A stretch of 64,000 bases of DNA, from the NCBI GenBank assembly GCA_017524665.1, contig JAFXVF010000015.1:62001-126000 (forward strand), read 5' to 3'. The stretch comes from Clostridia bacterium (lineage in GTDB: Bacteria; Bacillota; Clostridia; TANB77; CAG-508). This document shows positions 46,280-55,033 of the stretch, piece by piece. The position numbers were made by a program, and so were the translations under genes. Position 1 is the stretch's first letter; each line of letters opens with the position of its first letter. A model generated the notes under the pieces. That model was not told the origin of the DNA, made no database searches, and saw nothing but the letters and a program-made list of their open reading frames with translations.

Positions 46280-47863
46280 TTATTTTTTCATTTCATCTTT
46301 AATGTATTCTATTTCTGCATCTTTGTCTAGTCTTACAAATAGTGGTTTTCCTACTTCTATTACAGTAACATTTCCAAGCTCCATATGGTATTCGTCTAAT
46401 GAATTCCATGTTTTGTATTCAGATTTTGTTAAACCAAGTTGCTCAAATATACTTTCAGCAGTTTCTGGCATAAATGGCTGTAGCAATACTGCTACAAATC
46501 TTATTGATTGTACTAAATGGTACATTACAGAATCTAATTTTTCTTTGTTTTCTTCTTTAGCTAAAATCCATGGTGTTGTTTCATCTATATATTTGTTGCA
46601 TCTTGATATTATTCCCCAAATTTCTCCTAATGCATTGCTAAATTGTAGTTCGTTCATTTTATTAACGAATTCATTTTTTTGGTTTATTGTTACTTTCTCT
46701 AAGTCTTTATCTTGTTCATTTTTATCACTGTTATATTTTGGTACATTTCCACCATAGTATTTATTTATCATTCCTACGGTTCTGTTTACAAGATTTCCAA
46801 GGTCATTACATAAGTCTATATTAAATCTTTCAACGAACTCTTCAGGTGTAAATAGTCCATCTTGAGAAACAGGCAAAGCCTTTAATAAGAAATACTTTGT
46901 TGCATCTAGTCCATATCTATTTATTAATAGTTCTGGATAAACTACATTTCCTTTAGATTTTGACATCTTGCCATCTTTCATCATTATCCAGTTGTGAACC
47001 ATAATTGTTTTAGGTGGTTCAAGTCCTAATGCCATTAAGAATATTGGCCAATAAATTAAGTGGAATCTTGCTATATCTTTACCAACTATTTGTACAGATG
47101 CAGGCCAATATTTTTGGAATAGATGATCGTCATCTGATTTGTAGCCTAGCGCTGTAATATAGTTAGTAAGTGCATCTAGCCAAACATATACAACGTGTTT
47201 TGGATCTTTTCTAACTTTTACACCCCAATCAAATGATGTTCTGCTTACGCATAAATCTTCTAGACCTGGTTTTATGAAGTTGTTTATCATCTCTGTTTTT
47301 CTGTAATCTGGTTTTACAAAGTCTGGGTGAGAATCATAATACTCTAAAAGCTTTTTCGCATATTTTTTCATGTTAAAGAAATATGCTTCCTCTTTCATTG
47401 GCTTTACTTCTCTACCACAGTCTGGGCATTTACCATCTACTAACTGTGTTTCTGTAAAGAAAGTCTCGCATGGAGTACAATATAATCCTTCATATTCTCC
47501 TTTATATATGTCGCCAGTATCCATAAAGTAATCAAATATTTCTTGTACAACTTTCATGTGTCTTTCTTCAGTTGTACGAATAAAATCATCATAGTTAATG
47601 TCCATTGTTTTCCATAGCCTTTTTGCTTCGTCAGCCATCTCATCAACATATTGCTGTGGCTCTTTGCCTTTTTCTCTTGCAACTGTTTCAATTTTTTGTC
47701 CATGTTCATCTAAGCCTGTTAACATATAAGCATCATATCCTTGTAATAGCTTATATCTTTTTAAAGCATCAGCAGCAACTGTTGTGTATGCTGTTCCAAT
47801 ATGAAACTTTCCACTTGGGTAATAAATAGGTGTTGTAATATAAAATGGTTTTCTTTCTTGCAT
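46280..47863 (-). CDS. metG: Methionyl-tRNA synthetase
   Basis: 527 residues, the short form without the C-terminal tRNA-binding extension of E. coli MetG. It charges tRNA-Met. HIGH-like HIGTAY near residue 21, a zinc knuckle with two C-x2-C pairs (CTPC and CPDC) in the connective peptide, and KMSKS. It is followed by the palindrome at 46210-46276. Confidence 0.95.
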   Translation of the reverse strand: MQERKPFYITTPIYYPSGKFHIGTAYTTVAADALKRYKLLQGYDAYMLTGLDEHGQKIETVAREKGKEPQQYVDEMADEAKRLWKTMDINYDDFIRTTEERHMKVVQEIFDYFMDTGDIYKGEYEGLYCTPCETFFTETQLVDGKCPDCGREVKPMKEEAYFFNMKKYAKKLLEYYDSHPDFVKPDYRKTEMINNFIKPGLEDLCVSRTSFDWGVKVRKDPKHVVYVWLDALTNYITALGYKSDDDHLFQKYWPASVQIVGKDIARFHLIYWPIFLMALGLEPPKTIMVHNWIMMKDGKMSKSKGNVVYPELLINRYGLDATKYFLLKALPVSQDGLFTPEEFVERFNIDLCNDLGNLVNRTVGMINKYYGGNVPKYNSDKNEQDKDLEKVTINQKNEFVNKMNELQFSNALGEIWGIISRCNKYIDETTPWILAKEENKEKLDSVMYHLVQSIRFVAVLLQPFMPETAESIFEQLGLTKSEYKTWNSLDEYHMELGNVTVIEVGKPLFVRLDKDAEIEYIKDEMKK

Positions 47864-47919
47864 TTAAAATCTTCCTTTCACTTATTAAATTATTATTTCT
47901 TTATATAATATATTTAAAC

Positions 47920-48594
47920 TTATTTTTCACTTTGTAATATGTTATTTTCTTTTTTTATTGTTACTATTTTGTTTGAAAAAATTTTGTCCATTCTAGAGTC
48001 TGGGTAGTATTTGTCTAAAAGCTCGTCAATATAATTTTTTGCAGGAATTTCTAAAACTCTTTCACTCTGTCTTCTACCTGCAGCCCATGATACTGTAATA
48101 TTAAATGCCATAAACACAATCACCATCGCTGTAAGAATCTTAAATTCCCATTTTGTATAGTTTGAAATGAATTTCATTATAACCGGGTATGCCATTGTAA
48201 TATAGAACACACCTGCTATTCCCCAGAAAATACAATGTATTAAATCCGTTCTTCCGTTTAAATTAATCGTAGCACTACTATAATCCCATGATATTGTGCC
48301 AAAAAATATTTCTTGAATATATGAGCATCCATATTCAACAATTCCACCAAGTGCCATGCTAGCTAAAAAAACTTTAAACGTGTCTTTTATGTTGCTAACA
48401 ATAAAGTAATACATGACTGCACCTATTCCGTAAACTGGTATAAATGGTCCATATATTAAGCCACGTCTAATATGTAGGTTTCCATCTATAAATATTTCTA
48501 AAGATGTTTCAACAATACTACCAAATATGCTCCCAATAATGAAAACCCAAAAAACTGTAATTAATTCTTTTTTTAATTTTTCCTTTGCTTCCAT
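47920..48594 (-). CDS. CmpB-family (PF06541-like) integral membrane protein, putative transporter permease
   Basis: 224 residues with about six membrane helices. The stretches FIIGSIFGSIVETSLEI and RRGLIYGPFIPVYGIGAV are characteristic of the family labelled as putative ABC-transporter type IV permease. No ATP-binding partner is adjacent, so the transport role is doubtful. It may act as a stand-alone membrane enzyme or scaffold. Confidence 0.85.
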   Translation of the reverse strand: MEAKEKLKKELITVFWVFIIGSIFGSIVETSLEIFIDGNLHIRRGLIYGPFIPVYGIGAVMYYFIVSNIKDTFKVFLASMALGGIVEYGCSYIQEIFFGTISWDYSSATINLNGRTDLIHCIFWGIAGVFYITMAYPVIMKFISNYTKWEFKILTAMVIVFMAFNITVSWAAGRRQSERVLEIPAKNYIDELLDKYYPDSRMDKIFSNKIVTIKKENNILQSEK

Positions 48595-48680
48595 TAATTC
48601 ATCCCTTTTATTTTTTACTAGAATATTGTATCACTTGCGTATGTTTATTGCAATAAAAGAACTTTAATTTCTTCATTTTT

Positions 48681-48727
48681 ACAAACAGCAAGAGACAGGA
48701 GATGTAAACCTGTCTCTCGCCGTTTGC
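48681..48727 (-). other. Long hairpin after the zinc-ribbon gene, without a U-tract
   Basis: Arms 48681-48699 and 48709-48727 pair along 19 positions counting G-U pairs, around a 9-base loop. The minus-strand transcript reads A-rich after it, so it does not look like a standard rho-independent terminator. It may be an RNA stability element or a processing site. Confidence 0.7.
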
Positions 48728-48743
48728 AAAGATTCATCTTCTC

Positions 48744-49235
48744 TTAGTGGAAGTCCGTCGAATAGTTGACTGCGTCGTATTTTTCCTTTGCCTTGGCAAG
48801 AACCTGCTGGGGATCTTTCCAATAGCTATCGCAAAAGAACGGGTGAATCGTAAATCCGAAATGCTCATATTGCCATTCAACATGGTACCACCAACCAGAT
48901 TCGGGAATTCTGGTGGCAATGACGTCAAAGTCATAATACCAGTCGCTATGGAATTCTGCAAGAAGCCTCTCGTATCCGTTCCTGTACCGAGCAGGATCAT
49001 ATATCGTATATTCACTTCTTCCAAAATCCACGATATATTTCCTGCCACATTCACTGCATGTAACATTTTCCAGCATAGTTTCCGTCGTCCGAGTGTAGTC
49101 TTCTCTTTGTATCACCTTCTCGGCAATTATGTTGTTAGCTCTGTCGAGAACATGTCTGCATTTACAGAACGGGCAATAGACGCAAATCTGTCCTTTTCTG
49201 TCCAAATACACAAAACATCCACTCATTTGCCTCAT
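48744..49235 (-). CDS. Zinc-ribbon protein of unknown function, GC-richer single-gene cassette
   Basis: 163 residues, not recognised. Cysteines at 18, 21, 24 and 26 with H28, then C60 and C63 (C-x2-C pairs 36 residues apart), suggest a zinc ribbon. The second half is aromatic-rich (many Trp and Tyr) with no motif I know. AAGGAGAG eight bases before the ATG sets the start. Base composition is GC-richer than neighbours. CGG encodes arginine at R49 and at the Arg of DPARY, a codon not used in intact AT-rich genes here. It lies just downstream of tRNA-Leu(CAA). Confidence 0.85.
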   Translation of the reverse strand: MRQMSGCFVYLDRKGQICVYCPFCKCRHVLDRANNIIAEKVIQREDYTRTTETMLENVTCSECGRKYIVDFGRSEYTIYDPARYRNGYERLLAEFHSDWYYDFDVIATRIPESGWWYHVEWQYEHFGFTIHPFFCDSYWKDPQQVLAKAKEKYDAVNYSTDFH

Positions 49236-49386
49236 TGCTTTTCTCTCCTTTCAGTCCGTTCATTATGTATGTCATTGAAAAGCTCTTTGCAATTTCTCCC
49301 TCCCATATTTGTTGGTTTCATTAGCTGGCTTTTATGCCAGTTGATAAAGGGATTAGTATCAGCAGCACATTTGCTGTGTAAGTAAT

Positions 49387-49415
49387 ATAATATACTAATT
49401 AACATAAAATGTCAA
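49387..49415 (-). promoter_or_regulatory. Strong sigma-A-type promoter of the zinc-ribbon cassette
   Basis: Consensus TTGACA (49410-49415 on the minus strand), 17-base spacer, TATTAT (49387-49392). The leader to the ATG at 49235 is about 145 bases. It contains two short hairpins, one with CTGGC/GCCAG arms around 49326-49341, so leader regulation is possible. Confidence 0.8.
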
Positions 49416-49460
49416 TAAAGAAGCACGTTCTTTTCGAGTCCCTCAATTCAAACACAAAAA

Positions 49461-49487
49461 AATAACCACAGTTATACTGTGGTTATT
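49461..49487 (-). terminator. Rho-independent terminator of tRNA-Leu(CAA)
   Basis: Arms AATAACCACA (49461-49470) and TGTGGTTATT (49478-49487) with a 7-base loop, followed by a U-run in the minus-strand transcript. Confidence 0.85.
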
Positions 49488-49491
49488 TTTT

Positions 49492-49574
49492 TGGTGCCCA
49501 AAGTGGGACTCGAACCCACATGGTTTCCCGCACGATTTTGAGTCGTGTGCGTCTGCCAGTTCCGCCATTCGGGC
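49492..49574 (-). tRNA. tRNA-Leu (anticodon CAA)
   Basis: 83 bases including an encoded CCA. Seven-base acceptor stem GCCCGAA pairing with TTTGGGC (one G-U), the anticodon loop CTCAAAA flanked by CACGA/TCGTG, a type II variable arm, and a T-arm with TTCGAGT. It reads UUG codons. The zinc-ribbon cassette begins 50-100 bases downstream. Confidence 0.97.
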
Positions 49575-49656
49575 ATATGTGCATAGGCATTTTTAACCTA
49601 CTATTGTATATTAGCATATTTTTTGTAAATTGTCTATGCTTTTTTATTATTTGACT

Positions 49657-50481
49657 TTAATATTCATCAAGGAAGTGATGTTCTTTTCCATCTTTAACAT
49701 AAGAAATTAAAGTGTCTAAGTTTACATTTTGGGCACTCCTAAATATGTTTACATCAACATTTGGATTTATCTTGCGAAGCTTTTTAATTAATTGTTTCAT
49801 TTCTTCTCTTTTAGAATTAGATCCATCTTCATCTGATATTGTACAATTTTCTGTAAATCTACATGCGCAGTTAATAAATGTTAAGTTGTTCTTTTTCTTC
49901 CATGCAAGAATGTCTTCTTCTTTTACTAAATACATTGGCCTTATTAGTTCCATCCCCGGATGATTTGTGCTTCTTATCTTAGGCATCATTGTTCTCATTT
50001 GTGCTCCATAAAGCATACTCATTAATACGGTTTCAATTACATCGTCAAAGTGATGCCCTAAAGCAATTTTGTTGCAACCAAGCTTTTTCGCATTTTCATA
50101 TAAGTATCCTCTCCTCATTCTCGCACATAAATAACAAGGGCTATCTTCTATATGCTCTACTCTATTGAATATATCTGTTTCAAACATATTTATAGGAATA
50201 TCCAAAAGCTTAGCATTATCTAATATTTTTTTCTTATTTTCTTCATTGTATCCAGGGTTCATGCACATATATACAACTTCAAAATTTTGCTTGCCGTGTT
50301 TTCTTAGTTCTTGAAAACATTTTGCCATAAGCATTGAATCTTTTCCTCCAGACATGCATACAGCAATTTTGTCTCCATCTTGTATCATGTCATAATCTCC
50401 AATGCTTTTAACAAAATTCCTCCATATTTCTTTTCTAAATGTTGTGATTATACTTCTTTCTACTTCTTCGTTTTTTGTCAT
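49657..50481 (-). CDS. ttcA: tRNA 2-thiocytidine biosynthesis protein, TtcA family
   Basis: 274 residues. PP-loop ATP pyrophosphatase that thiolates C32 in tRNA. SGGKDS at 44-49 is the ATP site. C116 and C119 (CYLC) plus the CAC pair further on hold the [4Fe-4S] cluster. TtcA proper and other PP-loop tRNA thiolases (TtuA-like) are close; the cysteine spacing favours TtcA. It lies directly upstream of tRNA-Leu(CAA), separated by about 80 bases. Confidence 0.88.
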   Translation of the reverse strand: MTKNEEVERSIITTFRKEIWRNFVKSIGDYDMIQDGDKIAVCMSGGKDSMLMAKCFQELRKHGKQNFEVVYMCMNPGYNEENKKKILDNAKLLDIPINMFETDIFNRVEHIEDSPCYLCARMRRGYLYENAKKLGCNKIALGHHFDDVIETVLMSMLYGAQMRTMMPKIRSTNHPGMELIRPMYLVKEEDILAWKKKNNLTFINCACRFTENCTISDEDGSNSKREEMKQLIKKLRKINPNVDVNIFRSAQNVNLDTLISYVKDGKEHHFLDEY

Positions 50482-50492
50482 TTATTTCTCTC

Positions 50493-51023
50493 CTAAACTA
50501 TTTTATTTATTAGCACTTCAAATGCAGCTAAAGTTTCTTTAGCTATACACCTATTAATTTCTTTTTCATTATTTAAATATTTTTCTAAAAACGGTTTAAA
50601 CTCTTTGCATGATATGTATTTTAGTTTAAAATTATGGCCTTTTTCTTCCTCTGTTAAGTTTGTATTAAATATGTTTGGCATGTCATCAGTTCTAATCAAA
50701 AAATAAAAAACATTAGAAATTACGTTTTTAGAAGTATTAAAATAATTTTTTATGTAATGGCTTACTTCAAAAAATGGTTCAGACACATCTTCTTTTGATA
50801 TATTAATTCCCGCTTCTTCTAAAATTTCTCTTTTAACAGTATCTACTTGTTGTTCTCCATCTTCGACATGTCCGCCAATAAGTTGGACTCCTCCATTGGA
50901 CATTGCAACAAGAATCTCATTTTTATTATTTATAATAAATGCTTTTACTCGTACAACTTCTTCATCTATTTCTTCATCTTTTAATTTGCTCTCGTTAAAT
51001 ATTATTTTATCAATTATCTTCAT
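50493..51023 (-). CDS. Nudix hydrolase
   Basis: 176 residues. Nudix box GGHVEDGEQQVDTVKREILEEAGI-like in order G-x5-E-x7-REILEEAG is complete at about residues 50-75. It hydrolyses nucleoside diphosphates linked to another group; the substrate is unknown. It follows the GNAT gene (51083) and precedes ttcA with an 11-base gap, possibly in the same transcript as ttcA. Confidence 0.85.
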   Translation of the reverse strand: MKIIDKIIFNESKLKDEEIDEEVVRVKAFIINNKNEILVAMSNGGVQLIGGHVEDGEQQVDTVKREILEEAGINISKEDVSEPFFEVSHYIKNYFNTSKNVISNVFYFLIRTDDMPNIFNTNLTEEEKGHNFKLKYISCKEFKPFLEKYLNNEKEINRCIAKETLAAFEVLINKIV

Positions 51024-51082
51024 ATTAAAACACCTTTTATTTTAGTCCTTCCTAATATTCCTTATAATTTTTAGGAAATCTA

Positions 51083-51892
51083 CTATTTACTACAACTAAA
51101 ATTAATTAATATTCCTGTATCTTCATACCCTGCATTTATGTACGCTTTATTTGATGGTATGTAGTTATAGTCTGTATACAATAGTGGTACTAACCCTTTA
51201 TCCAACAATTTGTTAGTAACTAAGTATATTAAATTAGCAGCATATCCTTTTTTTCTTTCTTCTACAGGCGTATACACATGATTTAATTTTGCCTGATTTT
51301 CAACAATTCCATAGCCTACCATACAAACAATTTTATTAGTGTTATTCCTTAAAACATAAAATTTATCATCTTTTATAAATTCATCTACGTCTTTTTTTGC
51401 TTGTTCCATCGTTATAGGTTCAATACCATTCATCTCAATATTATCATCATACCAGTATTGTTCAAGTATTTTTCTATCCGCTTCTGTAGGTCTTGATAAG
51501 ACACCATCACATAATTTAGGTTCTTTTGTTCTACGGCAAATCAAAAAGCCCATTTCAAAATAGTCGTCTTTATTTATATGGTCAAAGTTTCTGTCTCTTA
51601 ATAAATCATATAATTCTTTTTTGCATGTAAATTTGTCCTTGTCATTATCTGTTAAATATCTTGTTATTAATTCTTCAATCTCACCAATAACAGATTTATC
51701 AAAATTATCCTTAGTCCATATCCATGTTGGCCATTTTTTAGAACCTCTACAAATTATATAGTTTTCTTCGTCGCTATATAGTTCCAATTCTGGACTTGGT
51801 AAATTTTTAAGTATTATATAAAACTTATATTTATCATTTTGAAATTCTTTACTATTAAATATTTCATTATCTGGTTTTATTTCTTTAATCAT
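51083..51892 (-). CDS. GNAT-family N-acetyltransferase
   Basis: 269 residues from the ATG at 51892, preceded by AAGGAGA; an ATG at 51919 lies upstream without a good site. The C-terminal half has the GNAT fold, with acetyl-CoA-binding VEERKKGYAANLIYLV and HVYTP just before it. The N-terminal half is a divergent GNAT-like domain. Substrate unknown. It stands next to Nudix and hydrolase genes in an accessory run. Confidence 0.8.
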   Translation of the reverse strand: MIKEIKPDNEIFNSKEFQNDKYKFYIILKNLPSPELELYSDEENYIICRGSKKWPTWIWTKDNFDKSVIGEIEELITRYLTDNDKDKFTCKKELYDLLRDRNFDHINKDDYFEMGFLICRRTKEPKLCDGVLSRPTEADRKILEQYWYDDNIEMNGIEPITMEQAKKDVDEFIKDDKFYVLRNNTNKIVCMVGYGIVENQAKLNHVYTPVEERKKGYAANLIYLVTNKLLDKGLVPLLYTDYNYIPSNKAYINAGYEDTGILINFSCSK

Positions 51893-51930
51893 ACATATTC
51901 TCCTTTTCATTAATCTCAATACCTATAATT

Positions 51931-52623
51931 TTATTTAACAATTCCATCTACCCAGTTTTTATAACACTCTAATTGTTCTTTTGTATGGAAATAATGTTCT
52001 CCATTATCTAATATAGATAATTTGCAATTAAATCTAATAGAAAAATCTTGGATTATATCTTGTCCTTGCATATTATCTTTATTGCCATACAATATGTGTG
52101 TATCTTTATTCCAATTTACTATTGGATTTTCCTTTACATATTTGTAGTAATCCCAATATAAAATTTGACCAAAATCTGTTTTGATTTCTTGTTTTTCTTT
52201 CAGTTCCTTTTCAGTTGTATTATTCCATAGCATCATATTATCAATAATTATCTTCATGTTAACTACTGGAGATAAAAATAAACACTTTCTGATGTTTTCA
52301 TCTTTATATGCTAGCAGGCTAAAATACGCTCCCATACTACAAGCCCATAAATTTAATTCATTATAATTTGCTTTTGCATATTCTATAACTTGTTTTAAAT
52401 CGTTTACACAATTTTGAACCTTGCATAAATATTCTTTGTTGTCTTTTCTTTCTCCATGTTCTGGCAAATCAAAACTTAATAATTGATAGCCTTTTGATAC
52501 AACTTTTTCTGCTAATATTTTTATTACTTCATCTTCTTTATTAGACATATTTCCATGTACTGCTATAAAAACTTTATTACTTCTTTCACCCCATATAATT
52601 GAAGGAATATTATTTATTCTCAT
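51931..52623 (-). CDS. Alpha/beta hydrolase
   Basis: 230 residues. Nucleophile elbow ACSMGAY around residue 95-101 (A in place of the first Gly), catalytic Asp near YGNKDN, and a C-terminal His in GEHYFHT complete a serine-hydrolase triad. The N-terminal HGNMSNK forms the oxyanion region. Small cytoplasmic esterase or peptidase-like hydrolase; substrate unknown. Confidence 0.82.
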   Translation of the reverse strand: MRINNIPSIIWGERSNKVFIAVHGNMSNKEDEVIKILAEKVVSKGYQLLSFDLPEHGERKDNKEYLCKVQNCVNDLKQVIEYAKANYNELNLWACSMGAYFSLLAYKDENIRKCLFLSPVVNMKIIIDNMMLWNNTTEKELKEKQEIKTDFGQILYWDYYKYVKENPIVNWNKDTHILYGNKDNMQGQDIIQDFSIRFNCKLSILDNGEHYFHTKEQLECYKNWVDGIVK

Positions 52624-52662
52624 TCTTTCTATTTTAATTTTATCACTCCTAACTCTATTGCT

Positions 52663-52716
52663 CTATGTCTTCCCGCTTCTGCTTAATTACTATGTCTTCC
52701 CGCTTCTGCTTAATTA
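52663..52716. repeat. Perfect 27-base tandem duplication
   Basis: Units 52663-52689 and 52690-52716 are identical, with four further bases matching the next unit start. They lie just after the stop codon of the 68-residue protein gene and before the hydrolase gene. Probably a slippage duplication. Confidence 0.9.
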
Positions 52717-52923
52717 CTATTTCTTTCTAATTATGCACACCCATTTTTCTTTTAAAGAAAGTTTTTTAAACTCATAGCCATAATCTAGTAATTCTTTTTT
52801 ATAAGTTAAAAATGCATGGTCAAAATCAAAACCCGTTATTTTTTTAACCTCTTCAAATGATAACTTATACTCTTCTTTATTATTTTCTTTTACATATTTC
52901 CATAATGGTTCATACTTGCTCAT
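52717..52923 (-). CDS. Small conserved protein of unknown function
   Basis: 68 residues. Opens with SKYEPLWKYVKENNKEEYKLSFEEVKKI and has the tryptophan-ended LKEKWVC; predicted alpha/beta and basic. I recall similar short proteins in clostridia without a function. Its stop adjoins the 27-base tandem duplication. It sits in the run of small accessory genes. Confidence 0.7.
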   Translation of the reverse strand: MSKYEPLWKYVKENNKEEYKLSFEEVKKITGFDFDHAFLTYKKELLDYGYEFKKLSLKEKWVCIIRKK

Positions 52924-52960
52924 GTTTTATCCCTCTTATATCTCGATTTCTTGTTTCTTT

Positions 52961-53386
52961 TTAATACTTTCCAAGTCCTGTTCCATTTTTCAAAAATAGT
53001 TTTATTTGTGTTATTATATGAGGAATATTGTAATTCCCACCAAATCTATCATTATTAAGCAATTCATCATTAAGTTCTACCCATTCTAATTTGTTCTTCT
53101 CTTCAACTAAATTCACATCATGTTTTAAAATACCATAATATACTTGCAGATTATTCTCATATTTAAGATAATTCAAGTCCATAAAGTGGTCTAGTTCAAT
53201 ATCTTCTTTACTTATTCCTGTTTCTTCAAATAACTCTCTATATGCTGCTTCATCATTAGTTTCATTTTCTTCAACTTTACCACCAACAAAATTATACTTT
53301 CCTTTGTACGGTTCTTTAGCTCTTATACAGAAAAGTCCTTCACTTAAATCCTCATTAAAAACAACAATTGAATTTAATTTTCTCAT
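52961..53386 (-). CDS. Nudix hydrolase
   Basis: 141 residues. Nudix box GGKVEENETNDEAAYRELFEETGI-like in order G-x5-E-x7-RELFEETG at about residues 35-58. MutT-like small enzyme; substrate unknown. The second Nudix gene in this accessory run. It begins 17 bases after the HAD gene upstream. Confidence 0.85.
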   Translation of the reverse strand: MRKLNSIVVFNEDLSEGLFCIRAKEPYKGKYNFVGGKVEENETNDEAAYRELFEETGISKEDIELDHFMDLNYLKYENNLQVYYGILKHDVNLVEEKNKLEWVELNDELLNNDRFGGNYNIPHIITQIKLFLKNGTGLGKY

Positions 53387-53402
53387 TTTTACTCCTTATT
53401 TA

Positions 53403-54110
53403 TTACAATTCAATATTAAGTAGTTCTTTTAAACTTTTTATTTCTTTAACATTATTATTGTTTTCTTTGTTCTTTCTGTTTAGCCATATTGCATCTATTC
53501 CAATTTCATGACATGGTAAAACATCCTTTTCAACTTGGTCCCCAATCATTAGCATTTTGTTTTTATCAATTCCAAATCTTGCTACAATAGATTCATATAA
53601 TTGAGGATCGGGCTTTGAATACTCATATTCAGATGATGTTGTAACAATTTCAAAGAATTTTAATATTCCAGTCCTTCTTAATTTATCTGTTTGTTGTTCC
53701 AAGTCGCCATTGCTTATTACTCCTAATACATATCCCTGTTCATATAATCTTTTTATCACATCATAGACATCATCAAATAAGCACCAATTGTCTTCGAATG
53801 ATTTTAGATAAATTGCATATATTTCCTTTGGAGTTTTATCCATTTCCATGTTATAGGCTTTAAACAAATCTATTATTCTTCTGTTTCTTTGTTCTTCATA
53901 AGATATTTCTTTTCTAGTATAAAATGCGTAATGATAATCTGTTAATTCATCCCATTTTTTTATAAATGACTCTAAATCAGTCTTTCCTTTAAAATTATAA
54001 ATATTATATAAGTCCTCAATAGCTGCGTATTGGGCCTTTTTAATATCTATTAAAGTAATGTCCAAATCAAAGAAAATCCATTTTTTATTTACCTTTATCT
54101 CTTTTTCCAT
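53403..54110 (-). CDS. HAD-family hydrolase, YjjG-like
   Basis: 235 residues. Motif I DLDITL at about 15-20, with the usual DxDxT pattern, motif II ISNGD, Lys in SKPDPQL, and motif IV MIGDQVEKD. The helical cap and length resemble YjjG/pyrimidine 5'-nucleotidase-type house-cleaning phosphatases. AAGGAGATA precedes the ATG. Its leader overlaps a methyltransferase-like remnant at 54116-54190. Confidence 0.85.
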   Translation of the reverse strand: MEKEIKVNKKWIFFDLDITLIDIKKAQYAAIEDLYNIYNFKGKTDLESFIKKWDELTDYHYAFYTRKEISYEEQRNRRIIDLFKAYNMEMDKTPKEIYAIYLKSFEDNWCLFDDVYDVIKRLYEQGYVLGVISNGDLEQQTDKLRRTGILKFFEIVTTSSEYEYSKPDPQLYESIVARFGIDKNKMLMIGDQVEKDVLPCHEIGIDAIWLNRKNKENNNNVKEIKSLKELLNIEL

Positions 54111-54115
54111 AATTC

Positions 54116-54190
54116 TTATCTCCTTTCAAGAATCGTGATTGATTCGCAATGGGCTGTATCAGTGTCAGTGCTAAGTGCTCTAACCTTGTT
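54116..54190 (-). pseudogene. Possible remnant of an RNA methyltransferase C-terminus
   Basis: About 24 codons ending in TAA at 54116-54118 read NKVRALSTDTDTAHCESITILERR. The last part resembles the C-terminus of the neighbouring RlmD (SHCESVCVLERK). Stop codons close this frame just upstream, and no start is available. It may be what is left of a second RlmD-like gene; the match is short, so confidence is low. Confidence 0.35.
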
Positions 54191-54262
54191 TCAGTATCAG
54201 GAATATTTCCTAGATATGAAACTACCCCAGTTGTATGCGTATCAGTACTAAGTATAGATTGT

Positions 54263-55021
54263 CTATAAATCTAATACACTAATAACCATAAAATGATCTG
54301 ATAATAATTTTAAAACTTTGCTTGAATAATTGACTTTATCTTTATGAATCAATATGTCATCTAATTTTTTACCCTCAACTGTTGTAACCTTATCTACAGT
54401 TCTTATATAACTAATTTTTGCATTATTCATTAATGACATTATATCTTCTACATTAAAATCTCCTGTAATAATATCAGGGTTGTTGTTATTAATTACTTCG
54501 TCAAAGAATTCAAATACTTGAATATTTTCTTCTGCTGTAGAATCAAAAGTTCCATATGGAAATCCATGATGTGTTAATAACTTAATTTTATTATCATCTA
54601 TCATTATATTTACAATCATATACCCTTTGTCAAACAAGTAGTAAGTTTTCCCTGAACTAGTTGTCTTTGTTAAACCTGGATTTGGAAACAATTCTTTCTT
54701 TATTACTTCTAATGGATATTTTGAAAGAACTGCTATACCACAATTTGTATCTTTAACAATATTATTTTTACTTAATTCATAAGAATCATAATATTTTAAT
54801 TTTGTACTTTTACAAATTGACTCTATATATTGAATTCTTTCTGTTGTAATTATTTCTTGAAAACATATTACATCAATATTTTCGTTATTTATTGTTTCTA
54901 TAATTTGTTTTAATAATCTATCATCTACATTTGTAGCACTTTCTTTATCTAAATATTCTGTTTTATCTTCATCATTATAAAAACCACCACTTATATTATA
55001 ACTTGCTATTTTTAATTTCAT
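54263..55021 (-). CDS. Endonuclease/exonuclease/phosphatase-family protein
   Basis: 252 residues. EEP-fold metal-dependent hydrolase: catalytic Glu in ICFQEI, GDFN motif (ITGDFNVED), and SDHFMV at the C-terminus. It could be a nuclease or a phosphatase such as those acting on lipids or small nucleotides. It lies 12 bases after rlmD. Confidence 0.85.
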   Translation of the reverse strand: MKLKIASYNISGGFYNDEDKTEYLDKESATNVDDRLLKQIIETINNENIDVICFQEIITTERIQYIESICKSTKLKYYDSYELSKNNIVKDTNCGIAVLSKYPLEVIKKELFPNPGLTKTTSSGKTYYLFDKGYMIVNIMIDDNKIKLLTHHGFPYGTFDSTAEENIQVFEFFDEVINNNNPDIITGDFNVEDIMSLMNNAKISYIRTVDKVTTVEGKKLDDILIHKDKVNYSSKVLKLLSDHFMVISVLDL

Positions 55022-55033
55022 TTTATTTACTCC

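Noticed and set aside
48734-49066. Overlapping 110-codon frame on the minus strand within the zinc-ribbon gene
   Set aside because: The 163-residue frame has the promoter, ribosome binding site and zinc-ribbon Cys pattern; the other frame has none of these.
49433-49442. A second tRNA gene on the plus strand beside tRNA-Leu
   Set aside because: Only the decamer TTCGAGTCCC is present, with no matching stem or acceptor; at best it is a remnant.
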